From: Ophiocordyceps camponoti-saundersi (nom. inval.)
Lineage: Eukaryota > Ascomycota > Sordariomycetes > Hypocreales > Ophiocordycipitaceae
Length of the DNA: 64,000 nucleotides
Direction: 5' to 3'
Assembly: GCA_003339415.1 (NCBI GenBank)
Contig: PDHQ01000003.1
Coordinates: 124,001-188,000 of the forward strand
Of this stretch, positions 50,033 to 62,041 are shown one piece after another (position 1 is the stretch's first letter; each line of letters starts with the position of its first letter). The translations under genes were made by a program, and so were the position numbers. The notes below the pieces were generated by a model that was not told where the DNA came from, did no database searches, and worked only from the letters and a program-made list of their open reading frames with translations.

Positions 50033-52455
50033 ATGGCTGCCGTAGCCGAGCCGCCCCGAGCGCGCGACGTTAAGAACCATCTCCTGTTCGAGGTCGCTAC
50101 GGAGGTAGCCCATCGCGGTATGTATATGGGGGTTTCCGACCTCCCTCTCTCCCTTTTCGCCTGCCACTGACGACGTTTCTTCCCAGTGGGCGGCATCTAC
50201 TCGGTCATTAAATCCAAGGCTCCCGTCACCACGGCCGAGTATGGCGACCGATATACGCTCATCGGCCCTCTCAACCATCAATCGGTCTGCCGCTCTTTTC
50301 CCCGCTCGACTTCCTAATCTGGCTCTGTTGCTAACGACGGCGGCATTAGGCGGCGGTCGAGGTGGAGGAGATGGAGCCCACCAATGCGGAGATTGCCGCG
50401 ACGATGCAATCGATGAAAGATCGAGGCATTGGTATCGTATACGGCCGGTGGCTGATAGAGGGCGCCCCTCGCGTCCTTCTCATCGACACCAAGACCGCAT
50501 ACGGATATCTCGATGAGTGGAAGGCCGATCTGTGGAACATTGCCAGCATTCCGTCGCCGCCCAACGACGACGAGACCAACGAAACTATCGTCTTTGGCTA
50601 CCTGGTCGCCTGGTTCCTGGGCGAGGTGAGCAATGGCCGAGATGGCAGTGTGATGGTCGCTGACGCCCGAGGACAGTTTGTCTGTCGTGAGAAAAACAAG
50701 GCCGTCATCGCCCACTTTCACGAGTGGCTATCAGGCGTGGCGCTTCCGCTGACGAAGAAGCGTCGGATCGATGTTACGACCATCTTCACGACGCACGCCA
50801 CCCTGCTCGGACGCTATCTATGCGCCGGGTCGGTCGACTTTTACAACAACCTGCAATTCTTCGACGTCGATGCCGAGGCCGGCAAGCGCGGCATCTATCA
50901 CCGGTACTGCATCGAGCGTGCAGCGGCGCATTCGTGCGACGTCTTCACGACGGTGTCGCACATTACGGCCTTTGAGTCGGAGCACTTGCTGAAGCGCAAG
51001 CCCGACGGAGTGCTGCCCAACGGGCTCAACGTGACCAAGTTCTCGGCGGTGCACGAGTTCCAGAACCTGCACCAGCAGGCCAAGGAGAAAATCCACGACT
51101 TTGTGCGCGGGCACTTTTACGGGCACTACGACTTTGACACCGAGAACACGCTGTACCTGTTTACGGCGGGACGGTACGAGTTCCGCAACAAGGGTGTCGA
51201 TATGTTCATCGAGTCACTGGCACGGCTCAACCACCGGCTCAAGTCGACGGGCAGCAAGATGACGGTAGTGGCGTTTATCATCATGCCGGCGCAGACTACG
51301 TCGCTGACGGTGGAGGCGCTCAAGGGTCAGGCCGTCATCAAGTCGCTGCGGGACACGACGGCGGTGATTGAGCAGAGCATCGGGCGGCGGCTGTTTGAGC
51401 GGTCGCTCAAGTGGCACGACGGCGACCCGATGCCGGACGAGAAGGAGATGCTGTCGGGCCAGGACCGGGTGCTACTGCGGCGGCGGCTGTTCGCGATGAA
51501 GCGGAGCGGGCTGCCGCCGATCGTGACGCACAACATGGTCAACGACCACGACGACCCAGTGCTGAACCAGATCCGGCGGGTGCAGCTCTTTAACGATCCG
51601 ACGGACCGGGTCAAGGTGGTGTTTCACCCGGAGTTTCTCAACTCGGCGAACCCGGTGCTGCCGCTCGACTACGACGACTTTGTGCGCGGGTGCCACATGG
51701 GCGTCTTCCCGTCGTACTACGAGCCGTGGGGGTACACGCCGGCCGAGTGCACGGTGATGGGGGTGCCGAGCATCACGACGAACCTGTCGGGCTTCGGCTG
51801 CTACATGGAGGAGCTGATTGAGAACTCGAGCGACTACGGCATATACATTGTCGACCGGCGGACCAAGGGCGTGGACGACTCGGTCAACCAGCTGACGACG
51901 CACATGTTTGACTTTTGCGGCAAGAGTCGACGGCAGCGGATCAACCAGCGCAACCGGACGGAGCGGCTGAGCGACCTCTTGGACTGGAAGCGGATGGGGA
52001 TGGAGTACGTCAAGGCGCGGCAGCTGGCGTTGCGACGGGTATACGCGGCGTCGTTTGCCGGGGTGGAGGAGGACGACGACGACTTTATCCCGGGGGTGGA
52101 GCAGAAGATATCGAGGCCGTTTTCTGTGCCGGGGTCGCCGCGGGACCGGACGGGGATGATGACGCCGGGCGACTTTGCGAGTCTGCAGGAGGGGAGAGAA
52201 GGGTTGAGCACGGAGGACTATGTGGCGTGGAAGCTACCGTACGTGGTTTTTTTTTTTTGGTTTTTCATTTTCGCTTCGTCCTCTTGTTCCCGGTGGTCTC
52301 AGACAGACGATTTTCACGGTGGCTGACGAAACGAAAACAGGGACGAGGAAGACGGCGACGAGTATCCGTTTCCGCTGACGCTGCGGACGACGAAGGCGGC
52401 GGCGACTGCGGAGGAGGGGCCCATTGTGGCTCCGGCCAAGGTGAACGGCAGCTGA
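50033..52455 (+). CDS. gsy1: Glycogen [starch] synthase (GT3)
   Basis: Four exons (50033-50117, 50187-50284, 50350-52238, 52341-52455; introns 69, 65 and 102 bp) give about 728 residues, close to yeast Gsy proteins (about 705). Landmarks are [20 protein letters not shown] at the N-terminus (UDP-glucose-binding Gly-Gly), RCD-type segment replaced by [44 protein letters not shown], the Arg-rich allosteric helix and [21 protein letters not shown] with the catalytic Glu. GT3 enzymes extend glycogen from UDP-glucose in the cytosol and are regulated by glucose-6-phosphate and C-terminal phosphorylation; the Ser/Pro tail here ([20 protein letters not shown]) fits. Codon choice shifts to G-ending codons in the 3' half. 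Start chosen at MAAVAEPP because the preceding frame is low complexity. Confidence 0.94.
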
Positions 52456-54798
52456 ATTTCGTGTGTGTGTTTTGTTTTGGGTTTCCATGGTTGTCTGTTT
52501 CTCGGATAGAGGGACAGGAGATGAGATGGGAGCGGTGAAGAGATGGTGTGATTGGTTGTAAAATCGGGGGAGGGGTGGCAAATATGTAAGGACGAGGTGG
52601 ATGAGGAGGAGGAGGAGATGAAGAAGGGAATCAGGATGGAGGAGAGGTTGATGAGGAGAAGGAGGATGGAGAAGTGGATGCGGTAATATGACGGCTCAGT
52701 GCCCCCATGGTACGACGTAATATCGGACCGTTATTATTATGACCTGCCTACCTCTTATCCGTATATTATAGACATATGGTATCCGTATGTTATACTGTTA
52801 CATATGCCCACTCCGTAAAATATATCCGTAAAGTACATATGTATGTATATGGACGTATGTACATAGAAGAATAGTATGCATATATACATAAATCTGCTCA
52901 AGATGATGTCTTGCTTAACATGCACAGCTTCATATTTACAGGACCTGCCTACTACCTAGGTAGATACCAAGGTAGGCAAGCATGCAGAACCTGGTGGTGT
53001 ATCCGTCTATACCTACGCATCATTGAAGCGGTGAGAGGATTCTGAGCGTGGTTCTTTTCACGAGGCTATCCTATCCCATCCTCTCCTCTCCTCTCCCGCC
53101 CTGTGACAGGTACCCGCATTCACTCAACCAGTGACAAGGCCAGGGATAATAACAACCAGGGATAGCATTAAGAACAAGAACAAGGATAAAGTCAGGTCAA
53201 CGGGGAACAAAGCACATCCCCATCTCCCTCATCCGCACACCCAATCTTTCGTTTCGTTTCAGGCCACTTTATTTCTCATGCACCCTTTTTTTTTCATCCC
53301 CCCAACCTCCTTGTTTAATCCTCGTTTTCTTTCGATTTGACTTTTCCGATTTGTCTATGTCCGTAATATCTGATAATAATGTGAAATCTATGTATAATCC
53401 GTACTGTCCGTTCACTATTATGCATGATTCTCGGTTCCAACCTCCCTCCCTACCTTTCACATCCCCATCTTCAACTCCACATATACGGAGACTCTACCCA
53501 TCCAGGTGTAAATCACACCTTCAAAAGCCCACCTACCCTACAAGACGCACCCTCATCCCTCATCCCTTTCATCTTAGATCTATCCAGCCCTAACCTCCTC
53601 ACCTGAGACCTGTTTTCTCCCCCCCCCTTTTGTATCCGTATCTATTCCGCAAACTATCCGTAAGCTAGCAAACACCCAGTCAAGATAAAAAAACATGCCT
53701 TGTAAAGGTCCCCCTTCCCTCTCTTTGCCTTTTCCTCCGTCCCGTCAGTGCATCACTGGCACAAAAGGAACAAAAGCTAAAAGGCTTACTGCACGAAATT
53801 TGTCATGTTACGTGCCTACCGAGGTCGTATGGGAACGAGCGTGGACATATGCACGTACGGATATGTATGTATCTACCTATGTATGTATGTCTCTGTGCAG
53901 CACTCGGTCAATGCCTTGCGTCAAGGGAAAGGAAAAAAAAAACTCCCAAGACAGCGCATGTGCGGACACAGAGACATGTGTGTGTGTATGTATGTACAGC
54001 ACGCATGCAGAGGCAAGGGTGTTTGATGTGACCCTAGGAAGGTAGGTAGGATGATGGCAGGTAGGTGGTATGGACGGTGGAGAGACATGTTTGTGTGTAC
54101 GCAGCGGAGAGGAGAAACACCGACGTCAGGAAACGAAACACCCTTTAGTCTTGCATGTTTCGTGCTCGACAACGGTTTTGTATTTTGTTTTTTTGTGTAG
54201 GAGCAGTGGCGCGAGAGAGAGAGGGAGAGAGACAGGGAGAGAGAGAGAGTAGACGGGTATGAGATGAGTACGAGGCGAGTGAAGATGTGTGTGAGTGTAT
54301 GAGAGTGTATGAGATTGTGTCAGAGTGTGTAAAGTGCGAGGGTGTGTCCTCCCTACATTTCCTTTTCCCAAGCCCGCTGCTGTCGATGGCAATGTCGACA
54401 GACGGTAAGCGGGAGAAGCGAGTAAAAAAAAGCAAGAGGGGGAATAAGAGGTGGAAAAGCAAATCAAAAAAGAAGCCACAATGGAACGATGGAAGGAAGA
54501 AGGAGAAAAAAAAGAAAAGGAACACGAAAAAACGAAGAGGAAATGAAGCAAAGGAAGCAGGGAAAAAAAAAAGGAAGCCTCGCATGCACGCAGCAGGCCC
54601 CAAGCTTCCCACCGCCGCCGCCGGTCTCCGAAAAAAGAAGAAGAAGTGGAAAAAGTAACGCCGGAGAGATGCCACAAGTCGAGTTCCCTCCCCTTGTCCC
54701 CCCTCTTCCGACCGGAAGCGCCGTTAGTCGTGCAAAAGAAACAAGAAGATTGAAGAAAAAAGCAAGGAAGAGGGTTGAAAAAGGAAGAAGCCGTTTTT
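52456..54798. other. Intergenic, no gene seen
   Basis: Convergent 3' regions of glycogen synthase and the Ser-rich gene. It contains GAG-rich sequence (52590-52680), TATG/CATA and TACC microsatellites (52840-52890, 53875-53890, 53985-54000), GT/GA runs (54210-54330) and A-rich purine tracts (54420-54650). The long Phe/Ser/Leu frames on the minus strand at 54126-54812 are those tracts read as protein. Confidence 0.55.
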
Positions 54799-56064
54799 TT
54801 AGGCTCGCACACTCCGCGGCCGGCTGATGGAGAGCCCGCTCCGGAATCGACTCCGATGTGGAGTGGGAGGCGACGACACAGCCACCTCGGACCGGGCTGC
54901 TGCTGCTGCTTCGGCGTTTTTGCGGGCGTTTCTCAGAATGCCCTGGTAGGTGACAGATTCTCGGTTGCTGTTGCTGTTGCTGTTCATGTCACTGCTGGGC
55001 TCTTCCGGCTCCTCGCCTAGTTGCTCGAGAGACGTCTCTGGAGTCGGAGAGGGGGCGGGGACGAGAGCAGCAGCGGGAGGAAGAGGGGCGTTAATGCTGG
55101 TGGAGGAAGTGGAAAAGGTGGAAGCGGAAGAAGCTGCCGTGGTAAGGAGAGGTCTGCTTCGCTTCTTCACCAGGCTCAGCGTCTTCTTGAGCATGGCCGA
55201 GGGCGTTTTGGGGGTGCGCGACGCATTCGCCGTCGGGTCGTCGTGGCTGTGGGCGAAAGGGTCAATGGTAAGGAACTGGGGTCGCCGCATGTGGAAACCA
55301 CTCGGCGTCATGCTGCTGGAGCGAGGCGGATACTGGAGAGCTGCTTGATCGGCGCCGGTGGAGGAGGAATTGGAGAGGGTACGGAAGAGGGTGGGTTCGG
55401 TAGCGGTGCGCAGCATCATGGGCGAAGGTCTGGGCCCGTCGGTCGAGCCGGTAGACTTGCGCGGCACCAGCTCGACGAGCGAAGGCCGGCCGTGGAAGAC
55501 GACGGTGACGACGCGAGCCGTGTCCTCGCGGCTGCAGCATGAGGAAGAAGACGACTTGTTCGATTCCGTGCCGGCGTCCCAGTCGAGCTCGTCTAGATCG
55601 GACATGTCGTCGGCCGACGAAGACGCATCCTCTTCGGACGAAAGGTAGACCTGATGAGGCGCAGCATGAGGTAGAATCGGTCTGTCCTCCGGAGCCGTCT
55701 TTTGCGATAGAGATGCTAGTAGACGGGACGCTCGACGGGCGCTCTTCGCTGGTAGGGCCGGCGCAGCAGGAACGGCAAGAGCGACAGCACCAGCGGATAA
55801 GCCATCATCTACCGAAGACGACGAGGACATTGATGGTGTTAATGATGATGATGAGGAAGAGGAGGAGGAAGTCTGATGGTCCATTTTCGAGACGGATAGC
55901 ATGGCGTCGTCTTCGCTGTCGGGATGTGATTGATGATGCTCTTGGTCGTGGTTGTGAACAGGCGACGACGAAGAATGGCATTGGTGGCCGGCGTCGAGGC
56001 TATAAGGGAGCCGCTGGTCGTCTGGAATGGCGTCGACGCGCTGGCCCACCACCGACGGTGACAT
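54799..56064 (-). CDS. Uncharacterised Ser-rich protein
   Basis: I do not recognise a family. A single minus-strand frame of about 421 residues starts at the ATG at 56064 (SPSVVGQRVDAIPDDQRLPY follows) and ends at 54799. It continues upstream in frame but without another ATG. It is rich in Ser, with acidic patches (SSEEDASSSADDMSDLDELD), several Arg/Lys blocks (KKTLSLVKKRSRP), and polar tracts. There is a conserved-looking tail, VTYQGILRNARKNAEAAAAA, and a basic Ser-Arg end (RFRSGLSISRPRSVRA). No signal peptide, membrane span or enzyme motif is visible. Composition suggests a largely disordered, phosphorylated cytosolic or nuclear protein. Codon use and length make it more likely real than the neighbouring frames. 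Confidence 0.65.
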   Translation of the reverse strand: MSPSVVGQRVDAIPDDQRLPYSLDAGHQCHSSSSPVHNHDQEHHQSHPDSEDDAMLSVSKMDHQTSSSSSSSSSLTPSMSSSSSVDDGLSAGAVALAVPAAPALPAKSARRASRLLASLSQKTAPEDRPILPHAAPHQVYLSSEEDASSSADDMSDLDELDWDAGTESNKSSSSSCCSREDTARVVTVVFHGRPSLVELVPRKSTGSTDGPRPSPMMLRTATEPTLFRTLSNSSSTGADQAALQYPPRSSSMTPSGFHMRRPQFLTIDPFAHSHDDPTANASRTPKTPSAMLKKTLSLVKKRSRPLLTTAASSASTFSTSSTSINAPLPPAAALVPAPSPTPETSLEQLGEEPEEPSSDMNSNSNSNRESVTYQGILRNARKNAEAAAAARSEVAVSSPPTPHRSRFRSGLSISRPRSVRA

Positions 56065-59000
56065 GGTTGTGTCCCAGGGCGAAGTGGGAATAAAGAGTTG
56101 ATGGGGGAGAGGCGAGTGAGAGGGGGGGGGCAAGGAGGCGTCGAGACAAGACAGGGCGGGTAACGCAAGGGTCAGGCGTTTTTGGGGGGGAAGGAAGGGG
56201 GGAGGAGGAGGGTTCTTGTTTCTGTTTCTGGGGTGTGTTTTGTTAATGCCCCCCTTCCTCCTCTTCTTCAGATGAACTGTATGTAAGTACCTATCCGTAT
56301 GCGTATTGTACTGTATTGAGGCGGTAGTATGTATGTATGTATGAAGAAGAAGAAGACCTACATAGAAGGGCGAGAAGAGTGAGGGAAGAAAGAGAAGAAG
56401 AAAGAAGTGAAGAATTGAGAAAGAAGAAGAAAAAAAATGGAAGAAGGGGAGGAATGCTTGATCCGCGACGGCCGGGGAGCCAACTATGTGTAAGTAGTTT
56501 TCAGTGGCATGTTGCAGTTCCCACAGTCGCGAGCCGTTCCATACCAGCAGGAGGCTCAGTTAAGAATAAGACGAAGAGAACAAGGCGAAGAGGAGGAACA
56601 AGAAGAAGAGAGGAGCGGGCAGTGAATGGGAGGTACCTCGGTACGTGCAGGATGTACATACAGTACATGCGACAGTAGATGCTAGCCTCTAGCTACGAGG
56701 CCGTGCACGCACTGTGCTCGTGTCCATCCATCCATCCATCCATCCATTCACGGACACCACCTACATACTATGATAGTAATACCACCACACACACGCACTC
56801 GCACACACGCACACACGCACACACATGAACGCGCGCTACATGTATCCGTACTATACCTACCCGTATCATGTATGTACACTACAGGTCCGGTAAAAGGGCC
56901 ATCTCCTCCATGGCTCTAGGTAGAGTGTATGTAAGAGGTCATGGTAAAATGAAAGCAAATAAACGAATGGGACCACAAGGGGCCGAAAGAAATAAGAGAA
57001 AAAAAAAGGGATGAACGAACAAGGGCATATTTCCATCCGGACTAGGGTGTGGGTTTGAAATTATCCTGCTTTTTTTATAAAAAAAGAAGCCATTATTAAC
57101 CGGGATTAGACTCTCGTAGAGGAGCAGAGAGAAGGAGAAATACTCCCGCTGAAAGAGAGAGAGAGAGAGAAGGAAAAAGTGACCGAGGGCGGGGGACCCG
57201 CTTACATAGATAGATCTGCGACCTGGAGAGAGGCTGGGTTGCCTTTCTTCTTCTTCCTCCTCCTCCTCTGCCCTCCACCCTTCCTTGGCAGGCAGGGCTG
57301 TCCGTCCGCCCGCAAACGGCGTTCGTTTCAGGGCTGTGAGTGCAGTTCGCTCGCTCTATGCAAGACGGATAGGTAGTGCAGAACTGTGTGTGTAGAGGAG
57401 ACAGGGAAGAGCTTGCCGGCCGTGTTCCAGAAGGAAGCCTCTTTTTCTTAGGGGGGGATTTTCTTTCTTTTTTTATCCCACCCCTTTTTTCTTCTTCAGC
57501 TTCTTCTTTAACTTCTTCGTCTGCTTCTTTCTTTAAAGATCACGACAATTTACATGCATGCCTGTACATATGTATAGGTTTACACGCATACACGTATACA
57601 CACTTAGATATGCCGTACATACACAACACATGTCCTGTGCAGAAAGATGTCTTGAAGTGGTGCATCCCGTCTCTGTTCAACAATCTCATCCATGGTACGG
57701 ATTAGATAAATAGTACGAACATCACACAGTACAAATAAAAATGTATAAAACCGCCCATGGTTGTCCATCATCATCGTCACCATCAGCATCACCCGCACGC
57801 ATGCACCGTGCCGCAATCCCCCCTAACAACCCCACTCTCCCCCTCACCCTCACCCTCACCCTCACCATCACCCTCGTAGACCGGGCAGTATCCCGTAGCA
57901 GACTCACTCACTTACCGAGCACAGTCAGCGCCCACCCGCTACAGACAATAATCCGCACCCACCCAAAGCCTTCCCCCCCCCGAATTAAGACAAGTTCCAC
58001 CCCAGAGCGACAAGAAAAAAAAAAAGTGCGAGGCTGGCCAGCAGCTTTCATTTCCGTCCTCATCGCCCTATGCAACTCTTTTTTTTTCAGTTTCCTTCCG
58101 TCGTCAGGCCATCACGATCTGATACCCTTCCTTTCCCTTTCCCATCCCTTCAACTTTTCCCCCCCTCTATCATCCCCCCTTCCTTCTCTTATACAAAGTT
58201 CAATCTATTGCCTCACCATCTCGCACGGACATCGATTTCTACAGAACAGGCATTTTTTTTTTCTTTCACCACCCTTTACCGACCAGGTAACCCTGAGAAA
58301 GGAAAAAAAAACTGCCCACACTGTACGATACATGGAATCCCCATGTACAACTTGTACATCTGAAGGTAGTACATAGCGTTTTCTTCCTTCACCGCGTAGT
58401 AGGGGAGAGAAAATGGTCGCACACACGGGATAAATGGCCCGAATAAAGGGGATCAACAGAGAACAAGACCCTAAAAGAAGAGCCGAAGCAGCTGAAAGAG
58501 AGAGAAAGTCTTCATCCGGAAAGATGCAAGTATCACTCAAGTATGAATGTACCTCTCTGTATGTATGTATGGTATACAACATGACATTTCAAGGGAAATT
58601 GATTCCGGCATGGCGTCGAACAGAGAAAAAAAAAAGGGTCATTGTCCGATGGGACTCTGTCTGTCTGATGGGACTCTTTTAACTTTTCACTCCAGTCCTG
58701 TCGTCGGAGAATAAAAAAAAACCACACACACCATGTTTCGTGGCGCGGGATAGCTTCCCTTCCTTTTTTTCACTTGCCGTGCGCCACAGCCTCCGACGTC
58801 ATCATCCGTCACTTCACTTCAATCCAATCCAAATTCCCCTAAAACACTCGACGTCACCTCCACTCTACATAAGTCTCTAACATACATACACACACACTCA
58901 CACACACACATGCATAGGTATCCTCTCTCACATCTCACCTCTCAGCCTCGCGCCGCATTCCAGCCGCGCCTCTTCTCGTCGCCTCTCATTCTGCGCGCCT

Positions 59001-59330
59001 CACTTGTCCATTTACATACTACACACTCACTACGCATCACTCACTCTCATACAACCCACACTTACTTTGCCCCAAACATCTACATACTACACTATTCTAT
59101 TTTCCGCACACTAACCTACCATCTCGGATAGTCTCACCTACGAACATACCAAACCCACCTATCCGTACATACAAGCCAGCCTACTAACGTAAGGCGCTAC
59201 ACACGTCCGTCGCCCGCCTAGCCTAACCCACCCACCAATTACCATCCACTCATCCCATCCTCATGACCATCCCATGCCTCTTCCGCCCGCCGCAATCGGG
59301 GCGCTGCTTTCTGTCTGCCAATCTGCCCTT
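56065..59330. other. Intergenic, no gene seen
   Basis: 3.3 kb of AG-rich and microsatellite DNA: GAA/AAG runs (56340-56440, 56565-56610), a CATC run (56725-56747), CACACG runs (56785-56825), GA runs (57150-57170), a CCCTCA array (57838-57866), and CACA/TACC motifs around 58880-59170. Frames at 57741-58376 and 58070-58363 are low complexity and unsupported. Confidence 0.55.
57838..57866. repeat. Short CCCTCA hexamer array
   Basis: Four to five copies of CCCTCA, then a CCATCA variant. The complementary strand (TGAGGG) has four or more G-triplets with short loops. Confidence 0.7.
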
Positions 59331-59338
59331 CTGTTATT

Positions 59339-61238
59339 GAGTATTCATATTTGCCACGGCACCTATTCCTATTAGACACGACAGTCTAAAATCAGCGATA
59401 CGTACCTGCTGACAAAGGAATTTTTTTTACCCCACGTAGCCACGGTACAAAGTCTTAGGGAAGAGTATTCATAGAGTATTCATATTTGCCACGGAGTATT
59501 TATATTGAGTATTCATATTTGCCACGGCACCTATTCCTATTAGACACGACATTCCCAAAATTAGCGGTACGTACCTGATTAGTAAGATCTTTTTCTTGCC
59601 CAGTACAAAGTCGTAGGAAATCTAAAGTTACTAGTAATCTATAGGTATCTATCTTTTCTACCTACCTCTGCCCGCCTTTATTCTTTTTTACCTACCTTAG
59701 CTTCCTATACCTTCTTAGGCTACCTCTACCTATTTCTGCCGTTTTTACTAGGTAAAAAACGCGAAGCGCGCGCGTATAGGCGAGTAAGAAGATAAGTACC
59801 TACGGACTACGAGTGACGTTCTATCTTGTACTAATATCACGTGGCGTGGTGGGGCGGCCCGAAAAATGCCTTAGTAATTAGGTACGTATCCCTAAATCTG
59901 GGAATATCGTGTCTAATAGGAATAGATGCCGTGGCAAATATAAATACTCTTTATATTTGCCACGGCACCTATTCCTATTAGACACGACACTCCTAGATTT
60001 AGCGGTACGTACCGAATTACTAAGTCAGTTTCTAGCACGCCCTACTATACCACGTGATAGCGGTATAAAGTCTAGAGGGATTAAATATCACTCGTAGTCC
60101 GCAGGTACCTATCTTTTTATATACCTATATACGCGGTTTAGGTTTTTTAGCTACGAAAAAAAGTAAAGGTAAGTAAAAGTAGGTAAAAAAGGTATAGGTA
60201 AGCTTATCTAAATATAAATATATAAAGGCGGGCAGAGGTAGGTAGAAAAGATAGATATTTATAAATTACGAGTAATATTTAGATTCCCTAAGATTTTATA
60301 TTATAGCTACGTAAGGTAAAAAAAATTCCTTTATTAGTAGGTACGTATTACTAATTTTAAACTATTATATCTAATAGAAATAAGTGCTATAGTAAATATA
60401 AATACTTATTTATATTTACTATAGTACCTATTCCTATTAAATATAATACTTTTAGATTTAGCGGTATATACCGAATTACTAAGTTAGTTTCTAGCACGCC
60501 TTACTATATTATATAATAGCGGTATAAAATCTAAAGGGATTAAATATTACTTATAGTCCGTAGGTACCTATCTTTTTATATACCTATATACGCGGTTTAG
60601 GTTTTTTAGCTACGAAAAAAGGTAAAAGTAAGTAAAGGTAAGTAAAAAAAGTATAGGTAAGCTTATCTAAATATAAATATATAAAGGTAAGTAAAGGTAA
60701 GTAGAAAAGATAAATATTTACGGATTATAAGTAATATTTAGATTCCCTAAAACTTTATACTATAGCTACGTAAAGTAAAAAAAATTCCTTTATTAGCAGG
60801 TATATATCGCTAATTTTAAACTATTATATTTAATAGGAATAAGTGCCGTAGTAAATATAAATACTTCTTAGGGAATCTAAATATTACTTATAATCTATAA
60901 ATATCTATCTTTTTTACCTACCTTTACCCGCCTTTATATATTTATATTTAAATAAGCTTACCTATACTTTTTTTACTTACCTTTACTTACCTCTACCTTT
61001 TTTCGTAGCTAAAAAACCTAAACCGCGTATATAGGTATATAAAAAGATAGGTACCTGCGGACTACGAGTAATATTTAATCCCTCTAGACTTTATACCGCT
61101 ATCACGTGGTATAGTGGGGCGTGCTAGAAACTGACTTAGTAATTCGGTACGTACCGCTAAATCTAGGAGTGTCGTGTCTAATAGGAATAGGTGCCGTGGC
61201 AAATATGAATACTCATATGAATACTCATATGAATACTC
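59339..61238. mobile_element. Outer TIR element (MITE) in a nested cluster
   Basis: An exact 8-bp repeat CTGTTATT flanks it (59331-59338 and 61239-61246). The left end starts GAGTATTCATATTTGCC and the right end is its inverse, ATATGAATACTC. The element is split into two pieces, 59339-59462 and 60867-61238, which together make one copy of a roughly 459-bp unit in inverted orientation relative to the inner copies. The cut is at CTTAGGGAA, duplicated at both edges of the insert. No transposase frame is present, so it is non-autonomous. Duplications of 8-9 bp are compatible with Mutator-like or hAT elements; the termini are not the usual hAT CAGGG. Confidence 0.8.
59463..60866. mobile_element. 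Inner insert: three adjacent MITE copies
   Basis: The insert begins GAGTATTCAT and ends AATACTT, and is bounded by a direct 9-bp repeat CTTAGGGAA (59454-59462 and 60867-60875) that lies inside the outer element. It contains copy A (about 59505-59949) with the same terminal repeats but different middle sequence, then two head-to-tail copies B and C with a 459-bp period (about 59950-60408 and 60409-60867). B is mildly and C more strongly changed by C-to-T/G-to-A transitions, as RIP would do. Each copy ends in TGCCACGGCACCTATTCC-type inverted repeats. Confidence 0.75.
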
Positions 61239-61246
61239 CTGTTATT

Positions 61247-61921
61247 TCTGTTTTCCCCTTTCCGACCCCCAACCAAGCCTAATTCCCCCCCCCTCCCCTT
61301 ACGCCCTCTTACCCGCGGCTGTCTCGTACGGTCCGTCATACCGTACTTACATACGGACGTACATACATACATAGGTGCCATACTCGTGCCTACACATGCA
61401 TTATCTGTCTTCGCCGCTTCCCGTCGGCTCGTCTCCCTCATCTCCCATCTCCCTCCCCGCGTCTCTCTCTCTCTCTCACACACACACTCTTGACTCTCCC
61501 TGTAACGCTCTTCAACTCTCTAAATACCTACCTACACACGTACGTATCCCTTCCCGTGCAAAAACGGAGACAGGACCCCTAGTCCGTGCCATCATGAACC
61601 CTGCTCTCTCTCTCTCTTGCTCTCTCTCTCCAGCCTTCCCACCACGCGCCACGCACTGGCACAAGGGAACAAAGAAAGGCTACAAACTCACGCCTTCCGC
61701 TACCTTCCTACCTAAGGATAGCTCTCACTTCTGGCTTTCCGTGTTCCCTCACAATTCATCCATCCACCTACCTATCCATCCATCCATACATACCTTCAAG
61801 TACTTTCCCGGACTTCCCGTCCGTCCCCATGACGTACATACATACTCGTCCGTACTACATACATACATAGGTATGCATGCATGTATGTGAGTGAGTATGT
61901 GAGTATGTGAGTATGGGTATG

Positions 61922-61961
<40 letters not shown>

Positions 61962-62041
61962 TGCAAGGTGGCTTCGCCGTGCCACAGCGACAATTTTAAA
62001 ATCGAACAAGAATCCTCGTCATACCTCTCTTCTCAATTTCC
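61247..62041. other. 3' flank of the F-box/LRR-like gene
   Basis: CT runs (61460-61480, 61600-61630), CATC/CATA and TATG runs (61755-61875), a TGAGTATG array and a GT run (about 61925-61958). No gene is seen. Confidence 0.6.

Noticed and set aside
54126..54812. 228-codon Phe/Ser/Leu-rich minus-strand frame
   Set aside because: It follows A-rich purine tracts in the 3' flank of the Ser-rich gene and has no domain or plausible start.
57741..58376. 211-codon plus-strand frame
   Set aside because: Built from the CCCTCA array and pyrimidine runs; overlapping frames are equally open.
59909..61374. Two frames (59909 and 61174) with the same protein start
   Set aside because: The shared start comes from the MITE terminal repeat, not from related genes.
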